Part shown: positions 1-7,230 of the stretch, piece by piece
How the letters are laid out: each line of letters starts with the position of its first letter
Numbering within the stretch: position 1 is the first letter of the stretch
Assembly: GCA_012841425.1 (NCBI GenBank)
Contig: DUUR01000235.1
Coordinates: forward strand, 1-10,494
DNA length: 10,494 nucleotides
Source: Bacteroidales bacterium
Lineage (GTDB): Bacteria > Bacteroidota > Bacteroidia > Bacteroidales > Dysgonomonadaceae
Reading direction: 5' to 3'
The notes under the pieces: model-generated
What the model was told of the DNA's origin: nothing
The model's database searches: none
What the model saw: the letters and a program-made list of their open reading frames with translations, nothing else
Position numbers and translations under genes: made by a program

Positions 1-495
1 CCAGGTGATATTAATGGCATAAAGATGCTTGCTCACGTTGCATTTCGTATGGGTGAAGTGGCAGCTGAGAACGCTGTTAAAGGTAACCATCGTAAGGTGA
101 AACTTCTATCAACCCCTTCTGTTGTTTACACATTGCCTGAAGTGGCCATGGTAGGACTTACAGAAGCTCAGGCTCGTGATAAATATGGTGATGATATAAG
201 AATTGGTCGTTTTAACTTCTCAGCAAATGGTAGAGCACTTGCCTCAAGTGAAGCAGATGGCTTTGTTAAAGTTATTGCTGATAACCGATACGGAGAGGTT
301 TTAGGAGTACATATAATTGGACCAACAGCAGCGGAGCTTATCACTCAAGCATCTTTAATTATGGAGATGGAAATAACCGTTGAAGAGGTGGTAAACACTA
401 TATATGGTCATCCAACATATTCAGAGGCTATATTTGAAGCATTTGCTGATGTACTCGATGAAGCTGTACACATTATGCCTAAGAAAAAGAAATAA
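1..495 (+). CDS. lpdA: Dihydrolipoyl dehydrogenase (E3), C-terminal part, 5'-truncated by the window
   Basis: E3 flavoprotein that reoxidises dihydrolipoyl groups of 2-oxoacid dehydrogenase complexes and the glycine cleavage system, using FAD and NAD+. The frame is open from base 1, so the gene begins outside the window; about 164 C-terminal residues of a roughly 450-470 residue family are present. The fragment starts in the FAD-binding GD(I)NG motif followed by MLAHVA, then shows the dimerisation-domain signature VVYTLPEVAMVG and, near the end, HPTYSE, which carries the catalytic His-Glu pair of the pyridine nucleotide-disulfide oxidoreductase dimerisation domain. It ends in a lysine-rich tail (PKKKK) at a TAA. 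The ATG at 25 is internal, not the start. A terminator follows 46 bases after the stop, and a lipoate ligase gene comes next, fitting a lipoyl-cofactor context. Family assignment is secure; mercuric or glutathione reductase relatives fit the motifs less well. Confidence 0.95.
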   Translation, partial: PGDINGIKMLAHVAFRMGEVAAENAVKGNHRKVKLLSTPSVVYTLPEVAMVGLTEAQARDKYGDDIRIGRFNFSANGRALASSEADGFVKVIADNRYGEVLGVHIIGPTAAELITQASLIMEMEITVEEVVNTIYGHPTYSEAIFEAFADVLDEAVHIMPKKKK

Positions 496-541
496 TATTT
501 TAACAAGGAGAAATACCTTATAAGATTATTATTACTCAAAT

Positions 542-578
542 AACCCGGTCTGAATTATTTATCAGATCGGGTTGTTTT
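542..578 (+). terminator. Rho-independent terminator after lpdA
   Basis: A 12-base arm at 542-553 (AACCCGGTCTGA) pairs with 562-573 (TCAGATCGGGTT) around an 8-base AT loop. All positions are Watson-Crick except one G-U pair, and the 3' arm is followed by GTTTT. It lies 46 bases after the lpdA stop and ends 54 bases before lplA, so the two same-strand genes are probably separate transcription units. Confidence 0.85.
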
Positions 579-584
579 AATTGT

Positions 585-592
585 TATATTTG
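585..592 (+). promoter_or_regulatory. Possible -7 element for lplA
   Basis: TATATTTG matches the Bacteroidota -7 consensus TAnnTTTG and lies between the lpdA terminator and the lplA start, predicting a leader of roughly 34 bases. No TTTG or TTG is visible 19-21 bases upstream, where the terminator hairpin sits, so only half of the promoter signature is present. Confidence 0.3.
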
Positions 593-632
593 TGTTGTTT
601 TTAATATTCAGATTTGTAAACTTTATACATGT

Positions 633-1628
633 ATGATTTACATAATAAATAAATCCAATAAACCCGATTTCAATATTGCTCTTGAAGAGTATTGTTTTAA
701 AAATCTTACTAAGTTTGATAAGATCTTTATACTTTGGATAAACGAACCTTCAATTATTGTTGGTAAGAATCAAAATACTTTGGCCGAAATTAATGAGAAA
801 TATATAGCAGAAAACGGTATTCATGTAGTTAGACGAATTTCGGGTGGAGGTGCAGTTTATCATGATTTGAATAACCTTAATTATACCATTATTTCAAATG
901 AATCCAAAGATAGCAGAAACTTCGATTTTAAATCTTTCTCCGAACCTGTAATTCACACACTAAAAGATATGGGTGTGGAAGCTGAGTTTTCAGGTAGAAA
1001 TGATATTACCATTGACGGAAAAAAAATATGTGGCAATGCACAAGCATACTTAGATGGACGTGTCATGCATCATGGTTGTCTTCTTTTTGATGTGGATTTA
1101 TCGGTGTTATCAAAAGCGCTTGAAACTTCAAAAGATGTGGTAGATTCTAAGGGAGTAAAATCGGTACGTAGCCGAGTTACAAATATACTTCCTTATCTAC
1201 AAAAAGGAATAACAGTTAACGAGTTTTCAGATAGTATACTAAATCATATGAAAGAAAAACACCCCTATATGATGGAGTACACATTAAGTGATGAAGATCT
1301 GCAAAATATTGAAAAAAACAGAGCAGAAAAATTTGGCAATTGGAACTGGAATTTTGGCTCAAACCCAATTGCTGAAATCATACGTGAGAGACGTTATCCT
1401 GCAGGCAAAACTCAATTGTTTATTAATACTAAAAATGGTGTTATTAAGGATGTACTGTTTTATGGAACATTCTTTGGGGTAAAAAGTGATCTTACAGAAG
1501 TGCAGAATTTACTTAAAGGGGTAAAGTATACACCTGAGGAAGTTAATAAAGCTCTTTCTACTATTGATGTAACGCCTTATTTCGCTGGATTCACAATTGA
1601 GGAGCTAACCGATGCTATTGTAGGTTAG
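633..1628 (+). CDS. lplA: Lipoate-protein ligase A
   Basis: Salvage enzyme that activates free lipoate with ATP and transfers lipoyl-AMP to a lysine of E2 subunits and GcvH in the cytoplasm. At 331 residues it matches the usual two-domain LplA length. The catalytic BPL/LPL-fold domain shows RRISGGGAVYHD at residues 67-78 (lipoate/adenylate-binding loop), GRNDI at 121-125, KICGNAQ at 131-137, where the first lysine matches the family's catalytic lysine, and HHGCLLFDVDL at 146-156. The small C-terminal accessory domain occupies roughly residues 240-331. The ATG at 633 is chosen because the overlapping ATG at 629 is out of frame and soon stops. There is no clear Shine-Dalgarno site, as is common in the phylum. 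It follows lpdA, whose partner proteins it would lipoylate. It converges on the permease gene with a single base between the two stop codons and no terminator between them. Confidence 0.95.
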   Translation: MIYIINKSNKPDFNIALEEYCFKNLTKFDKIFILWINEPSIIVGKNQNTLAEINEKYIAENGIHVVRRISGGGAVYHDLNNLNYTIISNESKDSRNFDFKSFSEPVIHTLKDMGVEAEFSGRNDITIDGKKICGNAQAYLDGRVMHHGCLLFDVDLSVLSKALETSKDVVDSKGVKSVRSRVTNILPYLQKGITVNEFSDSILNHMKEKHPYMMEYTLSDEDLQNIEKNRAEKFGNWNWNFGSNPIAEIIRERRYPAGKTQLFINTKNGVIKDVLFYGTFFGVKSDLTEVQNLLKGVKYTPEEVNKALSTIDVTPYFAGFTIEELTDAIVG

Positions 1629-1629
1629 G

Positions 1630-2196
1630 TTAAGTTTGGTTTAACATCATTTTCTTCCACTTGAAGTAGCCAAATACAGAAATTATTGAATATATACCAA
1701 AAAGTATGGATGTGGTGTATAAACCTTTCCATGCATACAATGCACACGAAAAAATATTTACCACAAACCAGAACCACCATTGCTCCACATGTTTTTTTGC
1801 CAGTACCCACATTCCCAAGATGCTTAAAGCTGTTGTGAAACTGTCTCCATATGGTACAGGACTATCGGTATACTTCAATAATATAGATGCTATAAATACA
1901 AAAAGCAGAGTCCCTATTATTATTAATGGAAAAATATATCTCTTCGGAGTGTGAGTAATAGGGAGTGTTCCTTGTTCACTATACTTATGTTTGTTCCAAT
2001 AAATCCAACCATATATACTTGCGAAAAAGTAATAGACATTTACACCCATATCTGCATAAAACTTACTTTGCAAAAATATCCAAATGTATACTACAGGCAT
2101 TATTACACCTACTGGCCATAGCCATTTGCTGGCTTTAAATTCGAAGTAGAGATAAATTAATCCTATTACTGCACCTATAATTTCAATTGTTTGCAT
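1630..2196 (-). CDS. pnuT: PnuC-family vitamin permease, probably thiamin transporter PnuT
   Basis: Inner-membrane facilitator of the PnuC family (188 residues, several hydrophobic segments). Visible family signatures are YGWIYW at residues 62-67 and the C-terminal block starting WWFWFVVN at 140-147, continuing through ALYAWKGLY (152-160) to FGYFKWKK (175-182). The family imports nicotinamide riboside (PnuC), riboflavin (PnuX) or thiamin (PnuT), and general sequence similarity does not decide between them. The genetic context does: it is the second gene after a TPP riboswitch and a TonB-dependent receptor, 83 bases behind the receptor, so thiamin is the expected substrate. In several Bacteroides species, as I recall, this pair is followed by a thiamin pyrophosphokinase gene; none follows here, since the next gene is convergent lplA. 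Family assignment is strong; substrate is inferred from regulation. Confidence 0.85.
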   Translation of the reverse strand: MQTIEIIGAVIGLIYLYFEFKASKWLWPVGVIMPVVYIWIFLQSKFYADMGVNVYYFFASIYGWIYWNKHKYSEQGTLPITHTPKRYIFPLIIIGTLLFVFIASILLKYTDSPVPYGDSFTTALSILGMWVLAKKHVEQWWFWFVVNIFSCALYAWKGLYTTSILFGIYSIISVFGYFKWKKMMLNQT

Positions 2197-2222
2197 CTAA
2201 ATCTATTCAAAAAGACATTAAA

Positions 2223-2254
2223 TGTAACTCGATTCTGTGAAGAATCGAGTTACA
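2223..2254. repeat. Perfect inverted repeat (intercistronic hairpin) between receptor and permease genes
   Basis: The arms 2223-2236 and 2241-2254 are perfectly complementary over 14 bases, enclosing a 4-base loop that reads GTGA on the plus strand and TCAC in the operon mRNA. On the mRNA strand the hairpin is followed by TTTAATGTCTTTTTG, so the U-run is displaced by about 10 bases and this is not a canonical terminator. It could be a partial attenuator setting the receptor:permease ratio, or an mRNA-stabilising 3' end for the receptor cistron. The structure is certain; the role is inference. Confidence 0.8.
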
Positions 2255-2279
2255 AGACAATTTATTATAATCATACTTC

Positions 2280-4508
2280 TTAAAATGAAAGCGTGAGTCG
2301 TGTCATAAAGTTGCGTGTTGCCTGAGGATAATAACCAATATAATTTATAGTGCTTCCATCAGAAAATGTGTCAGTTGCTGCCCAACCATTTGCAATATAT
2401 TCTTTGTTAAATATGTTATTGATAAATACTTGCAAGTTAAACGTTCCAATAGGTGTTTTATTAAATGTGTAACCGGCTGACAGGTTGCTAACAAAATATG
2501 CATCTATGGATTTAGTGTCATCAGATGTGTTATCCATATATTGCTTGCCTACATACTTACCCATTAAATTTAAATAAAATGATGAATTTGGTTGCCATGT
2601 TGCACCTAGTGCGCTTATAAAATCAGGTGAGTAAGAGATATTGGTTGTGCCATATTCTTTTGAAATTTGACCTTCCCAGTTCCAATTGTTTTGATTGTCA
2701 TAGTGATCGAACCAGGCAACATAATTCTTAATTTTATTGCTACTGAAGGTCGCATTTGCATCAAGTTGAATCTTATTAGTCCATAATGGAACAGATGCTT
2801 CAAGTTCTAGTCCTGCACGATAACTGTCTTTAACATTTTCCATTAGCTTGTATCCTATATCAGTTAGTTTGCCTGTTTGAACCATTTGATTGTTATAGTC
2901 CATAAAATATAAATTAGCTCCCAGATGTAATCCGTTTGTTTTATTAAAACGATATCCAAGTTCGTAATCAATCATTCTCTCTGGTTGAATAGGATTTACC
3001 CCACCACCTTTAATACCATCTTTCAGGTCGGCTCTAAGAGGCTCACGTTGCCCAACAGCCACTGAAGCATATATTTGGTTTTGACTATCAAATCTTACTG
3101 ATACACCTGCCTTGGGGTTAAAGAAGTTATATGTAAAATTTCCTGTAAGATTTTCTAGATCATCGTCAGTTCCACTAAACTCATAACGTACATTTCTGTA
3201 CTGCAAATCACCAAAAAGCGAAAAAATATTATTTAATTGATATTCGGCTTTAGTGAAAAAGTTTAATTCTGTTTTCACTCCTAAGTTTTGATACCACTCA
3301 TAGTTTTCAGTTATATTATTATTGTGTTTAATCCAAGGAAGCCTTCCAAAATGATCGCCATGATAATAACTGTACATGCCACCAAACGTCACATTTAATT
3401 TATCTTTCACATAATTCATTCCTAAATTAGCTACATAGAAATCATTTTCCATCAGTTTTTGACGGATAAAATCAGATCGCTCATATGTGACACCTTTAAT
3501 AGTTTGGGGTTCAATACCGAAATCAGAATACTTTCTGTTATATCTGTAATTTTCATAATACCCATATCCATGATTGTAGCTTAAACCGGCATTTAATGAA
3601 AGGAATGGAGTTAATTCTCTAGTAAGTGTTAACTGTAGAATATCGGAATAATAATTATCTGTTTCATTGTCATATATTAATTTATTTCCCGCATCATCAT
3701 AATATACACCAGCCGGATTATATCTTCGTCCAAATTCTTCCATTTGCTCAGGTGAAATTCCTTCCCAAGTTATTCCTGTATGTTGAATACCTTTTAAGTA
3801 ACTCAATCTGATTAATTGTTTGTCAGTATAATGAGATAAGGCGGCATAAAAATTGGTGTGATTAACACTTCCATTCTTTATATAACCTTCACCAAGAACA
3901 CGAGAAAATCTAGCATCTAAGGAAAGTCCATTATTTAATATTCCTGTTCCCATTGCAATGTTAGATAGAAACGTGCCATAACTCCCTACTGCTGTAGATG
4001 CTTCGCCATAAGCTTCTGAGCTTGCTCCTCTAGTTTGTAGAGATATGCTTGCACCAAAGGCAGCAGAGCCATTTGTTGATGTTCCAACACCACGTTGAAT
4101 TTGAATATTCTGCAAAGAGTTTGAGAGGTCGGGTAGATTTACCCAAAATACCTCTTGAGTCTCCGGGTTGTTTAGAGGCATTCCGTTAAGAGTAACATTA
4201 ATACGCGTTGCATCTGTTCCTCTTATTCTGAAATGAGTGTTACCTACACCCAATCCATCTTCAGTAAAAGATACAAGTGATGGTGTAGTTTGTAGAATTG
4301 CAGGTATGTTTCTAGCTGCATTCTCTTTTCTGATATCAGATAGAGAAATGTTTGAGAACGATACTGGAGTATTAACTCCTGCACGTGTAGCCGAAACAAC
4401 TACTTCTTCAAGTTGATAATGATCTAGGCTGTCCGGTGAAGCAGCCAGCAATTGATAACCCTCTGCTGACAAGAATATCAGCATTAATAAAAAGAAAACC
4501 TTTTTCAT
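2280..4508 (-). CDS. TonB-dependent outer-membrane receptor, probably for thiamin (OMPthi type)
   Basis: 22-strand beta-barrel receptor that brings a scarce ligand across the outer membrane using TonB-ExbBD energy. The 742 residues start with a Sec signal peptide (MKKVFFLLMLIFL, cleavage near LAAS, about residue 24), then a TonB-box-like stretch EEVVVSATR (34-42). The plug domain spans about 46-160, with FRIRGTDATRINVTLNGMPL (93-112) and IQIQRGVGTSTNGSAAFGA (135-153). The rest is barrel, ending TRLTLSF with the terminal aromatic residue expected by the BAM machinery. It lacks the N-terminal carboxypeptidase-regulatory-like extension of SusC-type receptors, and no SusD partner is nearby, so it looks like a classical vitamin/siderophore receptor. 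A TPP riboswitch in its leader points to thiamin or a thiamin precursor as ligand. The start ATG at 4508 is fixed by the signal peptide. Receptor identity is secure; the ligand is inferred from regulation. Confidence 0.92.
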   Translation of the reverse strand: MKKVFFLLMLIFLSAEGYQLLAASPDSLDHYQLEEVVVSATRAGVNTPVSFSNISLSDIRKENAARNIPAILQTTPSLVSFTEDGLGVGNTHFRIRGTDATRINVTLNGMPLNNPETQEVFWVNLPDLSNSLQNIQIQRGVGTSTNGSAAFGASISLQTRGASSEAYGEASTAVGSYGTFLSNIAMGTGILNNGLSLDARFSRVLGEGYIKNGSVNHTNFYAALSHYTDKQLIRLSYLKGIQHTGITWEGISPEQMEEFGRRYNPAGVYYDDAGNKLIYDNETDNYYSDILQLTLTRELTPFLSLNAGLSYNHGYGYYENYRYNRKYSDFGIEPQTIKGVTYERSDFIRQKLMENDFYVANLGMNYVKDKLNVTFGGMYSYYHGDHFGRLPWIKHNNNITENYEWYQNLGVKTELNFFTKAEYQLNNIFSLFGDLQYRNVRYEFSGTDDDLENLTGNFTYNFFNPKAGVSVRFDSQNQIYASVAVGQREPLRADLKDGIKGGGVNPIQPERMIDYELGYRFNKTNGLHLGANLYFMDYNNQMVQTGKLTDIGYKLMENVKDSYRAGLELEASVPLWTNKIQLDANATFSSNKIKNYVAWFDHYDNQNNWNWEGQISKEYGTTNISYSPDFISALGATWQPNSSFYLNLMGKYVGKQYMDNTSDDTKSIDAYFVSNLSAGYTFNKTPIGTFNLQVFINNIFNKEYIANGWAATDTFSDGSTINYIGYYPQATRNFMTRLTLSF

Positions 4509-4575
4509 TTACTTAAAATTTTACAATGTGCATCACAACTGTCTATCAGAAGCTAATCACATCTGGTTTGTTAAT

Positions 4576-4628
4576 AAAAAAGGGGATTGTAGTAAGATAT
4601 ATACCAAAAATCACATTTAAGTGACCCG
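4576..4628 (-). promoter_or_regulatory. Possible expression platform of the TPP riboswitch
   Basis: Two candidate switch elements follow the aptamer on the mRNA strand. First, directly after P1, GTCAC pairs with GTGAT across a 6-base AU loop and runs into U5 (about 4605-4625), making a weak terminator-like hairpin. Second, CCCC followed by U6 (4576-4585) looks like the 3' half of a terminator; its CCCCU could pair with AGGGG at the 5' edge of the aptamer (4696-4700), but I see no good local 5' arm. The start codon lies about 120 bases beyond the aptamer, with no Shine-Dalgarno site to sequester, which favours transcriptional control. The mechanism is unresolved by eye. Confidence 0.3.
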
Positions 4629-4706
4629 TTCTCCCTCCGCCGGCATTATCCGGATCAGGTAATCTGGGTATGATCTCAGCCCGTATGAGTGGGCACCCCT
4701 GTAGAA
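4629..4706 (-). promoter_or_regulatory. TPP (thiamin pyrophosphate) riboswitch aptamer
   Basis: Read on the minus strand, the THI-box hallmarks appear in the right order: AGGGGTGCCC, GGGCTGAGA (the CTGAGA core, plus-strand 4674-4679), ACCC, CCTGATCCGGATAATGCCGG (the pyrophosphate-sensing half, 4641-4660) and GGAGGGAGAA. A short P1 closes TTCT (4706-4703) with AGAA (4632-4629). P3 arms are CCGG/CCGG around ATAATG. The aptamer represses downstream genes when TPP is abundant and so places the receptor-permease unit in the thiamin regulon. Confidence 0.97.
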
Positions 4707-4714
4707 TGAAGAGA

Positions 4715-4745
4715 CAAAGATATGTTCTTTTTGTTCAAATTCAAA
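4715..4745 (-). promoter_or_regulatory. Bacteroidota-type promoter for the riboswitch-receptor-permease unit
   Basis: On the minus strand TTTG (4745-4742), a 19-base spacer and TATCTTTG (4722-4715) match the primary sigma consensus of the phylum (-33 TTTG, -7 TAnnTTTG) at normal spacing. The predicted start, 5-7 bases beyond the -7 element, falls near 4708-4710, just upstream of the 5' strand of riboswitch P1, so the transcript would begin almost at the aptamer base. A second CAAA (plus strand, 4736-4739) gives a less well spaced alternative -33. Confidence 0.75.
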
Positions 4746-4936
4746 TTTTGTTATATTTATATTCCAGTACAAAAAAATGGAGTCGTAAATACTCTCTTGG
4801 AAAAAGTATTATTATCAAAATTGATTAAAGAGCTAAAAACTTACCGTTATTTTGATAAATATCTGGAAATATTCGTAAATTCGTCAATAAATATATTAAT
4901 TAAACGTATATCTAGTAAATAAGTCCAAGCAGTTAT
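4746..4936. other. AT-rich intergenic stretch upstream of rsh
   Basis: Together with the riboswitch leader this forms a 428-base gap between divergent genes. I see no RNA gene and no strong inverted repeat in this part. A full TTTG/TAnnTTTG promoter for rsh is not evident; the nearest is TTATTTTG at about 4848-4855, one mismatch from the -7 consensus, with a TTG about 23 bases upstream. A 66-codon open frame (4722-4922) crosses it but is not supported as a gene. Confidence 0.5.
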
Positions 4937-7222
4937 ATGGGAGACAGCAATAAAATAGTAGTAGATGAAGGTCAGATAATAGAAGATGAATTTCAAGCTC
5001 TTTTAAACGATTATCTGAATTCGAATCACCGACGAAAGGTTGAGATAATAACCCGTGCATTTAATATGGCTAAGGAGGCTCACAAAGGCGCCCGCCGTCG
5101 TTCCGGTGAAGCTTATATCTTACATCCCTTATCTGTGGCACGTATTGTTTCAAAAGAAATTGGGCTAGGCTCTACTTCTATTTCTGCAGCATTATTGCAT
5201 GATGTGGTAGAAGATACTGATTACACTGTTGAAGATATAAGAGCACTTTTTGGAGATAAAATAGCATCTATTGTTGATGGTCTCACAAAAATATCCAGTG
5301 GTATGTTTGGAGAGAACGTGTCAGCTCAGGCTGAGAATTTTAGAAAACTGCTATTAACCATGTCAGATGACATACGCGTTATACTCATTAAAATAGCAGA
5401 CAGGCTGCATAATATGCGCACACTGTCATCCATGTCGCCTACAAAACAGTTTAAAATTACTGGAGAAACTTTATACATCTATGCTCCCTTAGCTCATCGG
5501 TTAGGACTTTTTGCAATAAAGACCGAGCTTGAAGAACTGTGTTTTAAATATGAACATCCCGAAACATATGCTGATCTTACAAAAAGAATTGAGATTACAG
5601 CTCCAGAGAGAAATAAGATTTATGAAAACTTCTCTGTGCCTGTAGTAGAGGCACTTGATAAAATGGGTATAGATTATGATATGCACGCACGCGTTAAATC
5701 GGTATACTCCATTTGGAATAAAATGCAGAAAAAGGGTATCGAGTTTAATGAAGTATATGATCTTTTTGCTGTTCGTATAGTTTTTGAATTAACCCCTGGT
5801 ATTGATGAGAAAAAACGATGTTGGGATATATATTCAGCCATTACAGATATTTATAAATTACGCCCCGATAGAATTAGGGACTGGGTAAGTCATCCTAAAG
5901 CAAACGGTTATCAGGCTCTTCATCTCACAGTCATGGGTCCTGATGGTAAGTGGATAGAAATACAGATTCGAAGCCGAAGAATGGATGATATTGCCGAAAA
6001 GGGATTTGCTGCACACTGGAAGTATAAAGAAGGTAAAATAGAGGAGGATAATGAACTCGAAAAATGGCTCAAAACAATTCAAGAGATATTATCAAACCCA
6101 AACCCCAACGCAATTGATTTTCTTGATACAGTAAAAATGAATCTTTTCTCATCAGAGATCTTTGTTTTTACACCAAAAGGAGAGATAAAGACTTTGCCTC
6201 AAGGAGCAACAGCACTTGATTTTGCCTATTCTATTCATACACGTATTGGAGATCATTGTCTAGGTGCCAAAATTAACCATACACTAGTTCCTTTAAGTCA
6301 GAAATTAAGCAGTGGTGATCAAATAGAAATACTTACATCACAATCTGTTCATCCACAGCCCGAGTGGCTCAATTTTGTATCAACAGCAAAAGCCAGAACT
6401 AAAATAGAGGCGTCAATTAGACGTCAGCGACGACGAGTTGCGGAAAAGGGTAAAAACATGCTAGATGAATTGTTTGGTAATGAGACTATTGATAATACAA
6501 CATTCAATAAAATTCTTCATGTTTATAATGCCGAGAATAAAGAAGACCTCTATTTTTTAATAGGCAATAATGACATCATACTTCCTCAAGACAAGCAAGT
6601 TTTTATAAAGGTAAAGGATGAGCCCACTAAAAGTGAGAATCTTTTTGTTAGATATATGAAGCAGGCTATGAGTGCAATAAAGAAGCCTGGTACAGACCAT
6701 AAATCAAACAAAGTGGGTAGTGAATTAGTTGAACTGGTAGAAAATAAGGGGAAAGTAAAGATTGACAGAAAATCGATATACAAACTAGAGGAACATAATT
6801 TCATAAAAAACTTCATTATATTGTCCTGTTGCAATCCCCTCCCAGGTGATGATGTATTTGGATTTATAACAGATAATGAAGAAGTAGAAGTTCATAAGCG
6901 ATCATGCCAGAATGGATTAAGAATAAAGTCTAATCATGGCGATAGAATCATTGATGTAGCATGGGGAGATTACCGACAATATTCATTTTTAGCATCAATA
7001 GTTTTTACTGGAATTGATAGGGTAGGAATACTTGGTTCAATTCTTGCAAAATTAGCTGAAGATCTGATTGTAAATATACAAAGTGTAAATGTATCTTCGA
7101 ATGATGGAATATTTGAAGGTATTCTTAATGTACATGTTCATAGTGCCGAAGAAGTGAATCAGCTATGTGCTAAAATAGCAAAAGTGAACGGTGTAAGCAC
7201 CGTTCACAGATCTAATTTATAA
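4937..7222 (+). CDS. rsh: Bifunctional (p)ppGpp synthetase/hydrolase, RelA/SpoT (Rsh) family
   Basis: Cytoplasmic stringent-response enzyme that transfers pyrophosphate from ATP to GDP/GTP and hydrolyses (p)ppGpp. The 761 residues show the full long-RSH order. The HD hydrolase domain (about 40-190) has H63 in HPLSVARI, H88-D89 in LLHDVVEDTD and D155 in IADRLHNMRT, so hydrolase activity should be intact. The synthetase domain (about 250-365) has RVKSVYSIWNKM (252-263), YDLFAVRIVF (274-283), HPKANGYQALHL (319-330), EIQIRS (341-346) and GFAAHW (356-361). The TGS domain spans about 407-467 (FVFTPKGEIKTLPQGATALD). A helical linker follows, then the zinc-finger-like region with C631-C632, H653 and C657, and a C-terminal ACT domain (about 684-761). 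An in-frame TAA at 4916 limits the start; ATG 4937 is the first available. It is a lone rightward gene ending at a bidirectional terminator. With both active domains apparently intact it is likely the main RSH of the cell. Confidence 0.96.
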   Translation: MGDSNKIVVDEGQIIEDEFQALLNDYLNSNHRRKVEIITRAFNMAKEAHKGARRRSGEAYILHPLSVARIVSKEIGLGSTSISAALLHDVVEDTDYTVEDIRALFGDKIASIVDGLTKISSGMFGENVSAQAENFRKLLLTMSDDIRVILIKIADRLHNMRTLSSMSPTKQFKITGETLYIYAPLAHRLGLFAIKTELEELCFKYEHPETYADLTKRIEITAPERNKIYENFSVPVVEALDKMGIDYDMHARVKSVYSIWNKMQKKGIEFNEVYDLFAVRIVFELTPGIDEKKRCWDIYSAITDIYKLRPDRIRDWVSHPKANGYQALHLTVMGPDGKWIEIQIRSRRMDDIAEKGFAAHWKYKEGKIEEDNELEKWLKTIQEILSNPNPNAIDFLDTVKMNLFSSEIFVFTPKGEIKTLPQGATALDFAYSIHTRIGDHCLGAKINHTLVPLSQKLSSGDQIEILTSQSVHPQPEWLNFVSTAKARTKIEASIRRQRRRVAEKGKNMLDELFGNETIDNTTFNKILHVYNAENKEDLYFLIGNNDIILPQDKQVFIKVKDEPTKSENLFVRYMKQAMSAIKKPGTDHKSNKVGSELVELVENKGKVKIDRKSIYKLEEHNFIKNFIILSCCNPLPGDDVFGFITDNEEVEVHKRSCQNGLRIKSNHGDRIIDVAWGDYRQYSFLASIVFTGIDRVGILGSILAKLAEDLIVNIQSVNVSSNDGIFEGILNVHVHSAEEVNQLCAKIAKVNGVSTVHRSNL
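7184..7207 (+). repeat. Perfect hairpin inside the last codons of rsh
   Basis: GTGAACGGTG (7184-7193), loop TAAG, CACCGTTCAC (7198-7207): a perfect 10-bp stem encoding VNGVSTVH just before the rsh stop. No U-run follows directly, so it is not a complete terminator. It could stabilise the mRNA 3' end or act with the AT hairpin 23 bases downstream. Since it lies in coding sequence it may also be fortuitous. Confidence 0.7.
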
Positions 7223-7230
7223 TAATAGAA

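Noticed and set aside
25..495. A complete 156-residue gene starting at ATG 25
   Set aside because: The frame is open back to base 1 with GDINGIK residues that belong to the LpdA FAD-binding motif, so the gene starts outside the window.
1706..1954. 82-codon rightward open frame antisense to the permease gene
   Set aside because: Shadow of a well-supported membrane-protein gene; no start signals or recognisable domain.
2280..4508. SusC-type polysaccharide receptor
   Set aside because: It lacks the N-terminal carboxypeptidase-regulatory-like domain and a SusD partner, is short for SusC, and is preceded by a TPP riboswitch.
4722..4922. 66-codon rightward open frame just upstream of rsh
   Set aside because: It starts inside the receptor promoter's -7 element, has no promoter of its own or ribosome site, and its Lys/Ile/Leu/Phe-rich composition is what AT-rich noncoding DNA would encode.
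6586..6834. 82-codon leftward open frame inside rsh
   Set aside because: Antisense shadow within the linker and zinc-finger region of rsh; low-complexity hydrophobic/Ser composition.
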